From JAWOFN01 sp046497505 [NCBI: bacterium] (GTDB taxonomy: Bacteria; Blakebacterota; Blakebacteria; Blakebacterales), in contig JAWOFN010000049.1 in assembly GCA_046497505.1 (NCBI GenBank), positions 1 to 41,142 of the forward strand: 41,142 bases of DNA, written 5' to 3'. The notes beneath the pieces are model-generated. The model was given only the letters and a program-made list of their open reading frames with translations, had not been told where the DNA came from and made no database searches. Made by a program: the position numbers and the translations under genes. Positions 8,951-17,808 of this stretch are shown one piece after another (the first letter of the stretch is position 1; each line of letters begins with the position of its first letter).

Positions 8951-11428
8951 CTATTCGACGGCCACCTCCACCACTTCCCGGGCCTTCTCCGCCCGCTTCT
9001 CGGCCTTCTTCCTGGCCTTCTCGAACTCCTCCTCCACGACCTTGCGGGTGTGGTCGATCTCATCCTGGCTGACGCTCGCCCGGAGTTCCTCCAGCCGCTT
9101 CATCACCGCGGCGAACTTCTGCCCCTCCGCCGCACTGATCCACTCCAGCTGGAGCCGCTCGGGCCGGATGTCCAGCTTCTCGAGCTTGTTCCACAGCTTG
9201 TTCACCCGCTTCACCGTCTGCCGGTTGGCGTTGATGTAGTGACAGTCAGCGTAGTGACAGCCCGAGACCAGTACCACCGCGGCCCCCATCCGGAAGGCAT
9301 CCAGGACCATCTCCTCCGAGACCCGGGCGCTGCACATGGTGCGCACCACGCGGTTCGTCGTGGGATAGACGATCCGGGAGATCCCCGCCATGTCACCGCC
9401 CGCATAGGAGCACCAGTTGCAGGCGAAGGCGAACACCTTCTCCTCCGCCTCCTCGGCCAGGACCGCCTCCACCTGGGCCATGAGCTGCCGGTCGGTGAAG
9501 TGCCGCATCGTGATGGCGCCGAAGTTGCAGGCCGCGGCACAGTTCCCGCACCCTGCGCATGCCGCCTCGATGACCGTAGCCGACTGCCCCTTCTCCCACT
9601 CGATGGCAGCGAAGGGACAGACCGAGGCACACACCCCGCAGGCCGTACAGGCCGCCTGGTCGATCACCGAGGTGATCGCCTCGATGTCGATATGCCCCCG
9701 GTTGAGGAGCGCCCCGGCCCGGGAGGCCGCGGCTCCGGCCTGGCACACCGAGTCCTTGATGTCCTTCGGGGACTCACAGAACCCGGCGAAGTAGACCCCC
9801 TTGGTGGGGGCGTCGATCGGCTTCAGCTTGGGATGCGACTCCATGAAGAAGCCGTCGCTGGTCTTGGAGAGGGTGAGCATGCCGGAGATCTTCGTCAGGT
9901 CCTTCGGCGGCTGCACACCCACGCTCAGCACCAGCATGTCCAGCTCGTGCTCCTCCACCCTGCCCGCGGTGGTGTTCTCCACCGTCACGGTGAGGTTGCC
10001 GGTGTCCGGGTCCTCCCGGACCTCGCCGGGCAGGCCCCGTACATAACGCGTCCCGACCTCCTTGGAGCGCTGGAACATGTCCTCGAAACCCTTGCCGAAG
10101 GCGCGGATGTCCTGGTAGAAGACCACGTTCTCCACATCCGGGTAGTGGTCGGCCAGCAGCAGGGTGTCCTTCACCGTGTTCATGCAGCAGATGTTGGAGC
10201 AGTAGGGCCGCCCGATCTTCTCGTTCCGGCTCCCCACGCACTGGATGAACCCGATCCGCTTCGGGCGTTCCTGGTCGCCGGGCCGCACGAAGTGTCCCTC
10301 GGTGGGGCCGCCGGCGCAGATGAGGCGCTCGAACTCCATGCTGGTGATCACGTTGGGGAAGCGAGTGTACCCGTACTCGTCCATCTCGGTGGGATCGTAG
10401 ACGTCCAGGCCGATGGCCACGATGACCACCCCCACCTCCCGCTTCAGGATCTGGTCCCGGTCGTCGTAATCGATCGCCTCCTGTTCGCAGACCTCCACGC
10501 ACTTGCCGCAGGCGATCGGGTTGTTCCCCAGGCAGTTCTCCATGTCCAGGATGTAGGAGCAGGGCACGGCCTGTGGGAAGGGGATGTAGATGGCATGACG
10601 GGAGGAGAGCCCTACCTGGTACTCGTCCGGCACTACCACCGGGCAGACCTCCTCGCACTCGCCGCAGGCGTTGCAGGCCTCCAGGTCGACGTACCGCGCC
10701 TTCTTGCGGATCGTCGCGGTGAAGTTGCCGACGTACCCGTCGATGTTCTCTACTTCACTGTGTGTCAGCAGCTCGATGTTACGATGCCGACCGGCATCGA
10801 TGGCCTTAGGGCCGAGTATTCATATGCTGCAGTCCATGGTGGGGTAGGTCTTGTCCAGCTGCGCCATGACCCCGCCGATGGACGGCTGCTTCTCGACCAG
10901 CGTTACCTGGTGGCCCGCTTCGGCCAGTTCGAGCGCTGCCTCGATGCCGGAGATGCCCCCGCCGATGACCAGGGCGCGCTGGGACACCGGGACCCGGAGC
11001 TCTTCCTGCGCCTGCAGGTTCCGGGCCTTGGCCACGGCACTGGCCACCAGGTCCTTCGCCTTCAGCGTCGCCCCTTCCCGGTCGTTGGGATGGACCCAGG
11101 AGCAGTGCTCCCTGAGGTTGGCCATCTCCATCAGGTAGGGGTTGAGCCCCGCGTCCTGCACGCACTGACGGAAGGTGGGCTCGTGCTGTCTGGGTGTGCA
11201 CGATGCCACCACCACCCGGTTCAGTCCGTGCTGGCTTATGGCGTCCTTGATCTCGTTCTGCCCCGGATCCGCGCAGGTGTACTTGTTGCGTATCGCACAG
11301 ACCACGTCGGGCATCTCCGAGGCGTATTCGGTGACCTCCTGGGTATCCACCGCTCCCGCGATGTTCAGACCGCAGTCGCAGACGAACACGCCGATCCGAA
11401 GGTCTCCGTTCGCCGACTTACCAGCCAT
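8951..11428 (-). CDS. hdrA: HdrA-MvhD fusion selenoprotein (in-frame TGA = Sec203)
   Basis: An 825-residue flavoprotein if the TGA at 10820-10822 is read as selenocysteine 203. Both sides are in one frame and one family. In order: N-terminal HdrA Fe-S domain (FVCDCG, YTCADPG, ASCTPRQHEP); FAD-binding GGGISGIEAA (~152-161); the motif DCSI-U-ILGPK, a position occupied by Cys or Sec in HdrA proteins; CNACGECEEVCP (~253); an extra Cys-containing insert (~300-312); two more [4Fe-4S] motifs (~591-634); an MvhD-like domain (~663-790, FACNWCSYAGG, SGCHYADCHY); and a charged helical tail. An HdrA-MvhD fusion recalls QmoB of sulfate reducers. GGAAGG lies 5 nt before the ATG. Probable role: flavin-based electron distribution in an Hdr complex. 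Confidence 0.9.
10782..10799 (-). promoter_or_regulatory. Candidate bacterial SECIS element of the HdrA-MvhD gene
   Basis: Read on the minus strand, a perfect 7-bp stem (CGATGCC / GGCATCG) closes a GGTC loop. It starts 20 nt after the in-frame TGA at 10820-10822. Position and a loop opening with GG match bacterial SECIS elements such as that of E. coli fdhF, which recruit SelB. The stem forces His to CAT and Gly to GGT in a genome that otherwise prefers C-ending codons. Confidence 0.8.
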
Positions 11429-11482
11429 AGCTTCCTTCCTTTGCGGTTCAGCCGGTGTTGATCTCCCTTACCCCTCCACCCC

Positions 11483-12640
11483 TCATGAGCGTGCGGCCGC
11501 GACCAGTTCGGCCACGTCCCGCATCTCGATGCGTATCTCCTCTTCCAGGTTCGGGTCGTTCATGGCACAGCTCAGGTGGATCTGGCACTTGGGGCATGAG
11601 GTCACCAGGACCTCGGCCCCTGTGGCCTTCGCCTCCATGAGCCGGTCCACCTGGATCTTCTTGGCGTAGCGGTCGCAGTTGGACCATGTGCTGCCCGCGC
11701 AGCAGACCGCTCCGGCACGGCTGCGTCCCATCTCGGTCAGCTCGATGCCCGGGATCGCCTCCAGGACCTGGCGGGGGGGGTCGTAGACCCCCAGGTGCCG
11801 TCCCAGACGGCAGGGGTCCTGGTAGGTGACGCGGCGGGTGCCGTTCCCCCCTTCCACCTCTCCCAGGTCCAGATCCCCCAGCATCTCGACCAGGTATTCG
11901 CTGATGTGCAGCATCCGGGGGGGCTCACCCTCCCAGTACGGCTCGTATTCGACCCGTAGGGTCCGCAGGCACTCCGCACAGGAGGTCACCAGGACCTCCG
12001 CCCCGCTCTTCTCGATGAGCTTCGTGTTGTGGCGGGCCAGCATCTCGAAATGCTCGACATCACCGTTCCAGAGCAGGTCGTGGCCGCAGCAGCGCTCCTC
12101 GCCCGAGACCACCGGGTTGGTGCCCAATCCGTTGATGAGACCCACTGCCGCCCGGGCCGCGTCCAGGGTCTTCACCCCGTACTCCTCGAACATGTCGTCG
12201 TAGTAGACCGCGCATCCCGCCCAGTAGAAGATCTCGCTCCGCTGCTTGTTCCCGGTCAGGCCCGCTTCGTCCAGCCAGCCGCGACGGTCCTGCTCGGTAC
12301 CCCCCCGGGCCATCATGCGCATCAGCGACTGGAGGGCCCCTCCGTGGGGACATTCCGGTTCGTATCCCTCTTCGTGGGCGTAGACCCTCAGCTCCTTGAC
12401 CAAGTCGGTGTAGCGGACCTCGGCGGGACAGCGCTGGTCGCACGCTCCGCAGGAGAGGCAGACATAGAGTCCCCCGTCGTCCAGCAGCGCCTCGGGCTGC
12501 ACCTGGTTCGCTGCCAGCACGTTCCTTCGGGGGCTGAAATGACCGCCCGCCCGGGCCACCGGACAGGTGGACGTGCACTTGCCGCAGTCGTAACAGGCCC
12601 AGGCACGGGTCCTGCGGGCGGCGTCTGCGAGCTGGTGCAT
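11483..12640 (-). CDS. HdrD-like protein (fused HdrC-HdrB type)
   Basis: A 385-residue Fe-S protein combining an HdrC-like part (C16-C19-C22-C26 and C61-C64-C67-C71) with two CCG domains. The first CCG domain has YWAGC, RCCGHD and TSCAEC; the second has QDPCR, VCCAGS and TSCPKC. This is the HdrD/GlpC architecture, which reduces disulfides or passes electrons. It is therefore a second, independent catalytic-type module beside HdrB in the same operon. It starts 12 nt after the MvhD-like gene, with GGAGGTGAGGGG before its ATG, and precedes the HdrA-MvhD gene by 54 nt. A tandem-HdrA, MvhD, HdrD order also occurs in the Bam electron-transfer genes (BamE, F, D) of class II benzoyl-CoA reductase. 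No BamB/C is present here. Confidence 0.92.
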   Translation of the reverse strand: MHQLADAARRTRAWACYDCGKCTSTCPVARAGGHFSPRRNVLAANQVQPEALLDDGGLYVCLSCGACDQRCPAEVRYTDLVKELRVYAHEEGYEPECPHGGALQSLMRMMARGGTEQDRRGWLDEAGLTGNKQRSEIFYWAGCAVYYDDMFEEYGVKTLDAARAAVGLINGLGTNPVVSGEERCCGHDLLWNGDVEHFEMLARHNTKLIEKSGAEVLVTSCAECLRTLRVEYEPYWEGEPPRMLHISEYLVEMLGDLDLGEVEGGNGTRRVTYQDPCRLGRHLGVYDPPRQVLEAIPGIELTEMGRSRAGAVCCAGSTWSNCDRYAKKIQVDRLMEAKATGAEVLVTSCPKCQIHLSCAMNDPNLEEEIRIEMRDVAELVAAARS

Positions 12641-12652
12641 CCCCTCACCTCC

Positions 12653-13090
12653 TCATCCGGCTCGGGCACGTGCGACCGGACTGGGCCCGAGGGCCCGGAC
12701 CTGATCGGTGAACTCGTTGATGACAGCGGCGAACTTCGGCCCCTCCGCGGCGCTGATCCATTCCAGGCGGAGCCTGCCCTCCCCGATACCCAGCCGGCGG
12801 ACCAGGCTGCGGGTGGTCTCGAACTGCTCCACCGCACGCTCGTTCCCGGATACGTAGTGGCAGTCCCCGAAGTGGCATCCCGACACCAGCACGCCGTCCG
12901 CACCCCGTTCGAATGCCCGGAGCACGAACCCCGGGTGGACCCGCCCCGAGCACATGACCCGGATGATCCGGAAGTGGGGCTGGTGCTGGATGCGGCTCAC
13001 ACCCGCGGTGTCCGCACCGGCGTAGGAACACCAGTTGCACGCGAAGACCACGATGGTGGGGTCCCAGTCCGACCTCCCCTTCTTCGCCAT
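12653..13090 (-). CDS. MvhD-like [2Fe-2S] electron-transfer subunit
   Basis: A 145-residue stand-alone MvhD/FrhD-type protein (hydrogenase iron-sulfur subunit family). Conserved cysteines are C18 and C21 (ACNWCSYAG), C47 (MCSGR), C72 and C77 (GCHFGDCHY). In methanogens MvhD links a hydrogenase to HdrA through a [2Fe-2S] cluster. No hydrogenase gene is in this window, so its electron partner is open. The ATG at 13090 overlaps the stop of the tandem HdrA gene (ATGA), which fixes the start; the longer upstream open frame is not supported. It is homologous to the C-terminal domain of the HdrA-MvhD fusion in the same operon. Confidence 0.93.
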   Translation of the reverse strand: MAKKGRSDWDPTIVVFACNWCSYAGADTAGVSRIQHQPHFRIIRVMCSGRVHPGFVLRAFERGADGVLVSGCHFGDCHYVSGNERAVEQFETTRSLVRRLGIGEGRLRLEWISAAEGPKFAAVINEFTDQVRALGPSPVARARAG

Positions 13091-16000
13091 CAGCCCGCCT
13101 CCTTCCCTGCGAACACCGCGTCGATCATGGCGTGCACCTGCCGGTCGGTGAAGTGACGGGCCGTGATCGCCCCGGAGGGGCACCAGCTGGCACAGGTACC
13201 GCACCCCTTGCAGAGGGAGGGCTGGATCCGGGCGGCCACCGAACCGTCATCCAGCTCCACCATCTCGGCGGCATGGAAGGGACACACCTCCACACACTTG
13301 CCGCAGGCGCGGCACCGCTCGGTGTCCACCGATGCCACGGCCGGTTCAAGATTCACCCGGTCATAGGCCAGGAGCACCGCCGCCTTCGCTGCGGCCGCAC
13401 TCGCCTGGGAGGCGGTGTCCACCAGGTCCTTCGGCCCCTGGGCCGTGCCCGCCACGAACACCCCGTCCACCACGGTCTCGACCGGCGCCAGTTCGGGGTG
13501 GCGCTCCAGGAAGAACCCGTCCAGCCCCAGGGAGGCCTTGAGCATCTCGTGGAAGTGCTTCGTCTCGGGCTGGCGGGGACGCATCCCCACACTCAGCACC
13601 ACCAGGTCGGTGGGGACCTCCAGTTCGCGGTCCAGGAGCTCGTCCCGGCTGCGTACCGCCCTGGCCCACTTCTCACCCTCCACATCCGGCTGCTGCCCCG
13701 GGGGGATGCGGACGAAGAGCACCCCCATCCCCCGCGCCTTGCGGTAGAGTTCCTCGGCCCCGGTGGAGACGGTCCGTATGTCGCGGTAGAAGATGGTGGT
13801 GTCGATCCCCTGCTCCACCAGCTGGATGGCCTGTTTGATGGCCGTCGGGCAGCAGTAGCGGGAGCATCCGGTGAACCCTTCCTCCTGCCGGGAGCCCACG
13901 CAGAGGATGAAGGAGGCGCTGGTGGGTTTCACCCCGGCCACCGAGATCTCCTCCTCGCTCTCGCAAAAGAGGTTCTCCAGCTCCTGGCTGGTGAGCACGT
14001 TGGGCAGACGCCCGTACCCGTACTCCTCCTCCGGCCGGTAGAGGTCGGCCCCGAAGGCCAGGATGACGGCCCCCACCTCCAGTTCCTCGGTCTCCTCCCC
14101 GTCCGCACCTTCCAGGCAAGCCGTGAAGTTCCCCACGAAGCCGTCGATGGATCCCACCCCGGTGCCGGTGAGGATCCTGGCCCCGCTCTTCTCCAGCCGG
14201 GCAACCTTCGCCTCCAGCACCTCGTCCGCTTCCCGCATGTTGGGATAGAGCACGTGGAGGTTCGGAGGGGCCAGACGCCCCCCGAGCATCTCCTCCTTCT
14301 CCACCAGCGTCACCGGGAAGCCTTGTTCCGCCAGGTCGGTGGCGGCCTGGATGCCGGCCATGCCGCCCCCCACGACCAGTGCCGCCCGCTTCACCGCCTC
14401 GGTACCTCCCGTGAGCGGCTCCAGGTGGCGTGCACGGGCCGCACCCATCCGTATCAGGTCCCGTGCCTTCTCCTGGGCCTCCACCTTGCTCCGGGCGTGG
14501 ACCCAGGAACACTGGTCACGGATGTTGACCATCTCCAGGAGGTAGGGGTTGAAGCCGATTCGGGAGCAGCTCTCCCGGAAGACCGGCTCGTGGGTCCTGG
14601 GCGTGCAGGACGCCACCACGATCCGGTTCAGATCGTGCTCGCGGATCATCTCCACCATGCGGTCCTGCCCGCTGGCCGAGCACGCGAAGAGGTGGGTCTC
14701 GGCGGCAGCCACACCGGGCAGGCCGGCGGAGTACTCCGCCAGGTCCTCCACGTCCAGGACCGCTGCGATGTTCACCCCGCAGTGGCATACGAAGACACCG
14801 ATCCGGGGCGGGCCGCTCAGGTCCATCGGCTCCGTCTCGTCCTCCTCCTCCTCGACCCGGTGACCGCAGAGGAAGAGCTCCGCCCGGGACGCAGCGGCCG
14901 AGGCCTGCGCCACCGAGTCGGGGATGACCTGGGGACCCACCGCGCTCCCGCAGACATAGACGCCCTCACGCGCCGTCTCCACGCTTGAGATGGCCGGGTC
15001 GGCACGGGAGATGAACCCGTACCGGTCGGTCTCGATGCCCAGGGTATGCGCCAGTTCCATGGCCCCTTCGTTGGGGGCCGCGGCCACCGAGAGGACCACC
15101 ATGTCCGCCTCGATACGCCGCTGCTCGTGGGCAAGGGTGTCCTCGACGAACACCTCCAGCGACTTCCCGTCAGCCGCCCTGTCGATCTTGGCCGGGCGGC
15201 CCCGGATGTACGTCGCGCTCTCCTCCTCGCGGCTCCGCGCCACGAAGTCGTCGAAACCCTTGCCGAACGCCCGCAGGTCGGTGTAGAGGATGGTGATCTC
15301 CTCCACTTCCGGGTCGTGCTGGCGGATGAGCATGGAGTCCTTTACCGCGTTCATGCAGCAGAACCGGCTGCAGTACGCCCTCCCGCCGTCACCCCGTGCC
15401 CCCACGCACTGGACGAAGACGATCCTCTTCGGGGTGGTATGGTCGGAGGGTCTCACCACGTGTCCCCCGGTCACGCCCGAAGCGTTGAGCATGCGTTCCA
15501 CTTCCAGGCTGGTGACCACGTCGGGGAAACGGCTGTAGCCGTACTGGCCCAGCTTCCTGGCGTCGAACTCCTGGAATCCCACGGCAACCAGGACCGAACC
15601 CACGTCCACGGTGAACTCGCGGGTATCCTGGTCGAAGTCGATGGCCCCCACGTCGCACGCCTCCAGGCAGTGTCCGCAGGGAAGCAGGTTGAGGGGCTTG
15701 TCGGGGTACTTGCGCTTCTTCGCGGCGGTGACCTTGTCCAGCTTCTGCCGCTGCTTCTCGTCCAGGTGGGCCAGGAAGTTGAGACAGGAGTCCGGCTCGA
15801 TGACATACGCGGCGGGCACCGACTGCGGGAAGGGGCGATAGATCGCCTTCCGTGCCTTCAGCCCCACGTCGAATTCGTTGCCTCCCACCTGGGGGCACAC
15901 CTCGACGCACTGCCCGCAGGCCACGCAGGCATCCTCGTCCACGTAGCGCGGGTACTTGCGGACGGTGACCCGGAAGTCCCCCGGGCTACCCTCGCAGCCG

Positions 16001-16281
16001 ACGACCTCGGCACATGTGATCAGCTCGATGAGTGGATGCCGACCGACATCCATGGCCCTTGGGCCCAGGATTCATATCGAGCAGTCCATGGTGGGGAAGG
16101 TCTTGTCCAACTGGGCCATACGGCCGCCCAGGGAGGGTGACTTCTCCACCAGGACCACAGGGATCCGGGCATCGGCCAGGTCGAGGGCCGCCTGCATGCC
16201 GGCGATCCCGCCCCCGATGACCAGGGCCTTCCGGTCGGTCCTTGCATCCACCCCGTCGCGTGGAACGGTCTGGTCGATCAT
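13090..16281 (-). CDS. hdrA: Tandem HdrA selenoprotein (in-frame TGA = Sec70)
   Basis: A 1063-residue protein if TGA 16072-16074 is selenocysteine 70. Module 1 starts directly with FAD-binding [10 protein letters not shown], then [22 protein letters not shown] (~117) and a lysine-rich insert containing CGHC. Module 2 starts near residue 490 with the HdrA N-terminal Fe-S domain ([27 protein letters not shown]), a second FAD motif ([10 protein letters not shown]) and two C-terminal [4Fe-4S] motifs (~989 and ~1024). Module 2 lacks the Cys/Sec site: its equivalent stretch reads [16 protein letters not shown] double HdrA of this size resembles BamE of benzoyl-CoA reductase complexes. Both ends overlap neighbours by 4 nt (KOR gamma, MvhD), implying tight co-expression and stoichiometry. 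Confidence 0.9.
16034..16051 (-). promoter_or_regulatory. Candidate bacterial SECIS element of the tandem HdrA gene
   Basis: On the minus strand, GGATGTC pairs with GGCATCC (7 bp, one U-G wobble) around a GGTC loop. It lies 20 nt after the TGA at 16072-16074. Spacing, stem length and loop match the element in the other HdrA gene. The single stem difference (C to U) keeps pairing through a wobble, which is compatible with selection for structure. Confidence 0.8.
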
Positions 16282-16919
16282 ACCGCCGTTTCCTGGCTTT
16301 CGGGTGAGGACTCCTGCTCACTCTCTTCGGTCTTCTCCGTCTTCCCGCCGTCGCCCCGGGGCAGCTTCTCACCGTCGTTGTACTCCTCCTCGAACCACGA
16401 CACACCCCGCTCGAAGGCCTTCAGGTTCAGCTCCTCGGTACCCTTGGGCACCGAGTGCTCCACCGCCTCCCGCATCTCCTCCAGGGAGACGATACCCGTG
16501 ACCGCCGTGGCGAAACCGAGCATGACGATGTTCTGGACGATCACCTTCCCCAGTTCCTCGGCGATCCGGGTCGAGGGGATGCCGAAGCTCTCCTGCCCCT
16601 CCTTGGGTCGGGCCTCCACCAGGTCCTGCTCGTAGACGAGCGTCCCGTCCTCCTTCAGCTCGTCCCGGTACTTCTCGTACCCCTCCCCGCTCATGACCAC
16701 GAACACATCCGGACGGCGGATATAGGGGTAGAGCACCTCGTCCTCGGAGAGGACCAGGGTGGCGCTGCACGCGGCTCCGCGGGCCTCGGGACCGAAGGAC
16801 TGGATCATGGTGGCCTGGTTCCCCGCCTCGATGGAGTAGGCCCGGCCGATGATGTGGGCCATGAGGATCGAACCCTGGCCTCCGAGTCCTGTGATCCGCA
16901 TCTGCAGTGGATTACTCAC
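16278..16919 (-). CDS. korC: 2-oxoacid:ferredoxin oxidoreductase, gamma subunit (set 1)
   Basis: A 213-residue gamma subunit of the pyruvate/2-oxoglutarate:ferredoxin oxidoreductase family, with [11 protein letters not shown] at the start, [13 protein letters not shown] and a C-terminal [16 protein letters not shown] chose GTG at 16919: it overlaps the end of the beta gene by 8 nt and has a G-rich ribosome site, whereas the internal ATG at 16901 has none. The last ~35 residues are a charged, Glu/Ser-rich tail beyond the usual end. It overlaps the tandem HdrA gene by 4 nt, so KOR and Hdr parts are translationally coupled. Confidence 0.92.
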   Translation of the reverse strand: MSNPLQMRITGLGGQGSILMAHIIGRAYSIEAGNQATMIQSFGPEARGAACSATLVLSEDEVLYPYIRRPDVFVVMSGEGYEKYRDELKEDGTLVYEQDLVEARPKEGQESFGIPSTRIAEELGKVIVQNIVMLGFATAVTGIVSLEEMREAVEHSVPKGTEELNLKAFERGVSWFEEEYNDGEKLPRGDGGKTEKTEESEQESSPESQETAV

Positions 16920-17808
16920 CGATCCACCCCCCTTCCGGGGCCATGGGCACGTACTCATCGCCCAGCACCTTCTCGTAGTGACTGTGCATCCGCTCCAGGA
17001 ACGAGGGCTTCTCCTCATCCACGAACTTCCCGCAGACGATCCTCCCCTGGTAGGTGATGTCGAGTTCCTTCGTGTCCGCCCCGTGCCGTATCTCCGCGTT
17101 GTCGTGGTAGTACTGCATGAGGTTGAGTCCGGTCCCCAGCTTGTTCCGCCTGCTGTAGAGGGTGGAACAGGGGGTGATCACCTCGATCAGGCGGAACCCC
17201 TTGCGCTGCAGCCCCTCCTCGATGGCCTTGGTCACGCGCCGTATGTGCAGACAGGTCCACCGGGCCACGTAGGAGGCCCCGGCGCTGGCCACCAGGTGGG
17301 GGATGTTGAAGGGATGCTCAAAGTTGCCGAAGGGCATGGTGCTGGAGTTGGCGGTCGTGGGGGTGGTGGGCGCGTTCTGACCGCCGGTCATGGCGTAGAT
17401 GAAATTGTTCACCAGGATGACCAGCAGGTCCATGTCGCGCCGGGCAGCGTGGATCAAGTGGTTGCCGCCGATCCCCGAGAGGTCCCCGTCGCCGCTGAAC
17501 ACCGACACGTTCAGCTCGGGACGGGCCAGTTTGAGCCCGGTGGCGAAGGGGATGGCCCGCCCGTGGGTGGTATGGAAGCCGTCGAGCTTCATGTAGCCCG
17601 CCACACGTCCGGTGCACCCGATGCCCGAGACCACCGAGACCTTGTCGAGGTCGAGCCCCAGCCGTTCCAGGGCGGTCGCGTAGCACTTCACCACCGTCCC
17701 GATCCCGCAGGTCGGACACCAGATGTGGGGCATCCGGTCCATGCGGATGAAGGGCTCGATGGGATGCTCTTCGGCCTGTACGTCCACTTCTTTGACCGGT
17801 GCCGTCAT
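16912..17808 (-). CDS. korB: 2-oxoacid:ferredoxin oxidoreductase, beta (TPP) subunit (set 1)
   Basis: A 298-residue thiamine-diphosphate-binding subunit. IWCPTCGIGTVVK near residue 30 and a later Cys (GIGC) are typical of KorB. GDGDLSGIGGNH followed by NNFIYAMTGGQ form the TPP/Mg site. It decarboxylates a 2-oxoacid with CoA and passes electrons to ferredoxin, or makes the 2-oxoacid in reverse. The substrate is probably 2-oxoglutarate, judging by subunit layout and the neighbouring citrate synthase, but branched-chain 2-oxoacids cannot be excluded. The start overlaps the alpha stop (ATGA). Confidence 0.94.
   Translation of the reverse strand: MTAPVKEVDVQAEEHPIEPFIRMDRMPHIWCPTCGIGTVVKCYATALERLGLDLDKVSVVSGIGCTGRVAGYMKLDGFHTTHGRAIPFATGLKLARPELNVSVFSGDGDLSGIGGNHLIHAARRDMDLLVILVNNFIYAMTGGQNAPTTPTTANSSTMPFGNFEHPFNIPHLVASAGASYVARWTCLHIRRVTKAIEEGLQRKGFRLIEVITPCSTLYSRRNKLGTGLNLMQYYHDNAEIRHGADTKELDITYQGRIVCGKFVDEEKPSFLERMHSHYEKVLGDEYVPMAPEGGWIGE

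Noticed and set aside
10806-10822. HdrA-MvhD gene as a pseudogene or two separate genes split by a stop
   Set aside because: A single TGA with no frame change, at a position known as Cys/Sec, with a SECIS-like hairpin, in both HdrA genes. Chance nonsense mutations would not coincide like this.
8789-11461. Long plus-strand open frame (890 codons) opposite the HdrA-MvhD gene
   Set aside because: Antisense shadow. The minus strand encodes clear HdrA and MvhD motifs.
7348-12640. Methanogen-type CoM-CoB heterodisulfide reductase
   Set aside because: The gene neighbourhood and associated genes are bacterial, and no other methanogenesis genes are present. Hdr-like complexes are widespread in bacteria with other partners.
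13132-14988. Plus-strand open frame (618 codons) opposite the tandem HdrA gene
   Set aside because: Antisense shadow with His/Gly/Pro-rich composition and no recognisable domain.
13090-16053. Tandem HdrA starting at the internal ATG at 16053
   Set aside because: That start would remove the FAD-binding glycine motif. The upstream ATG at 16281 overlaps the KOR gamma stop and keeps the domain whole.
13090-16919. Benzoyl-CoA reductase (Bam) operon
   Set aside because: Only the BamD/E/F-like electron-transfer part is resembled. No tungsten subunit (BamB) or BamC-like gene is in the window, and KOR genes take their place.
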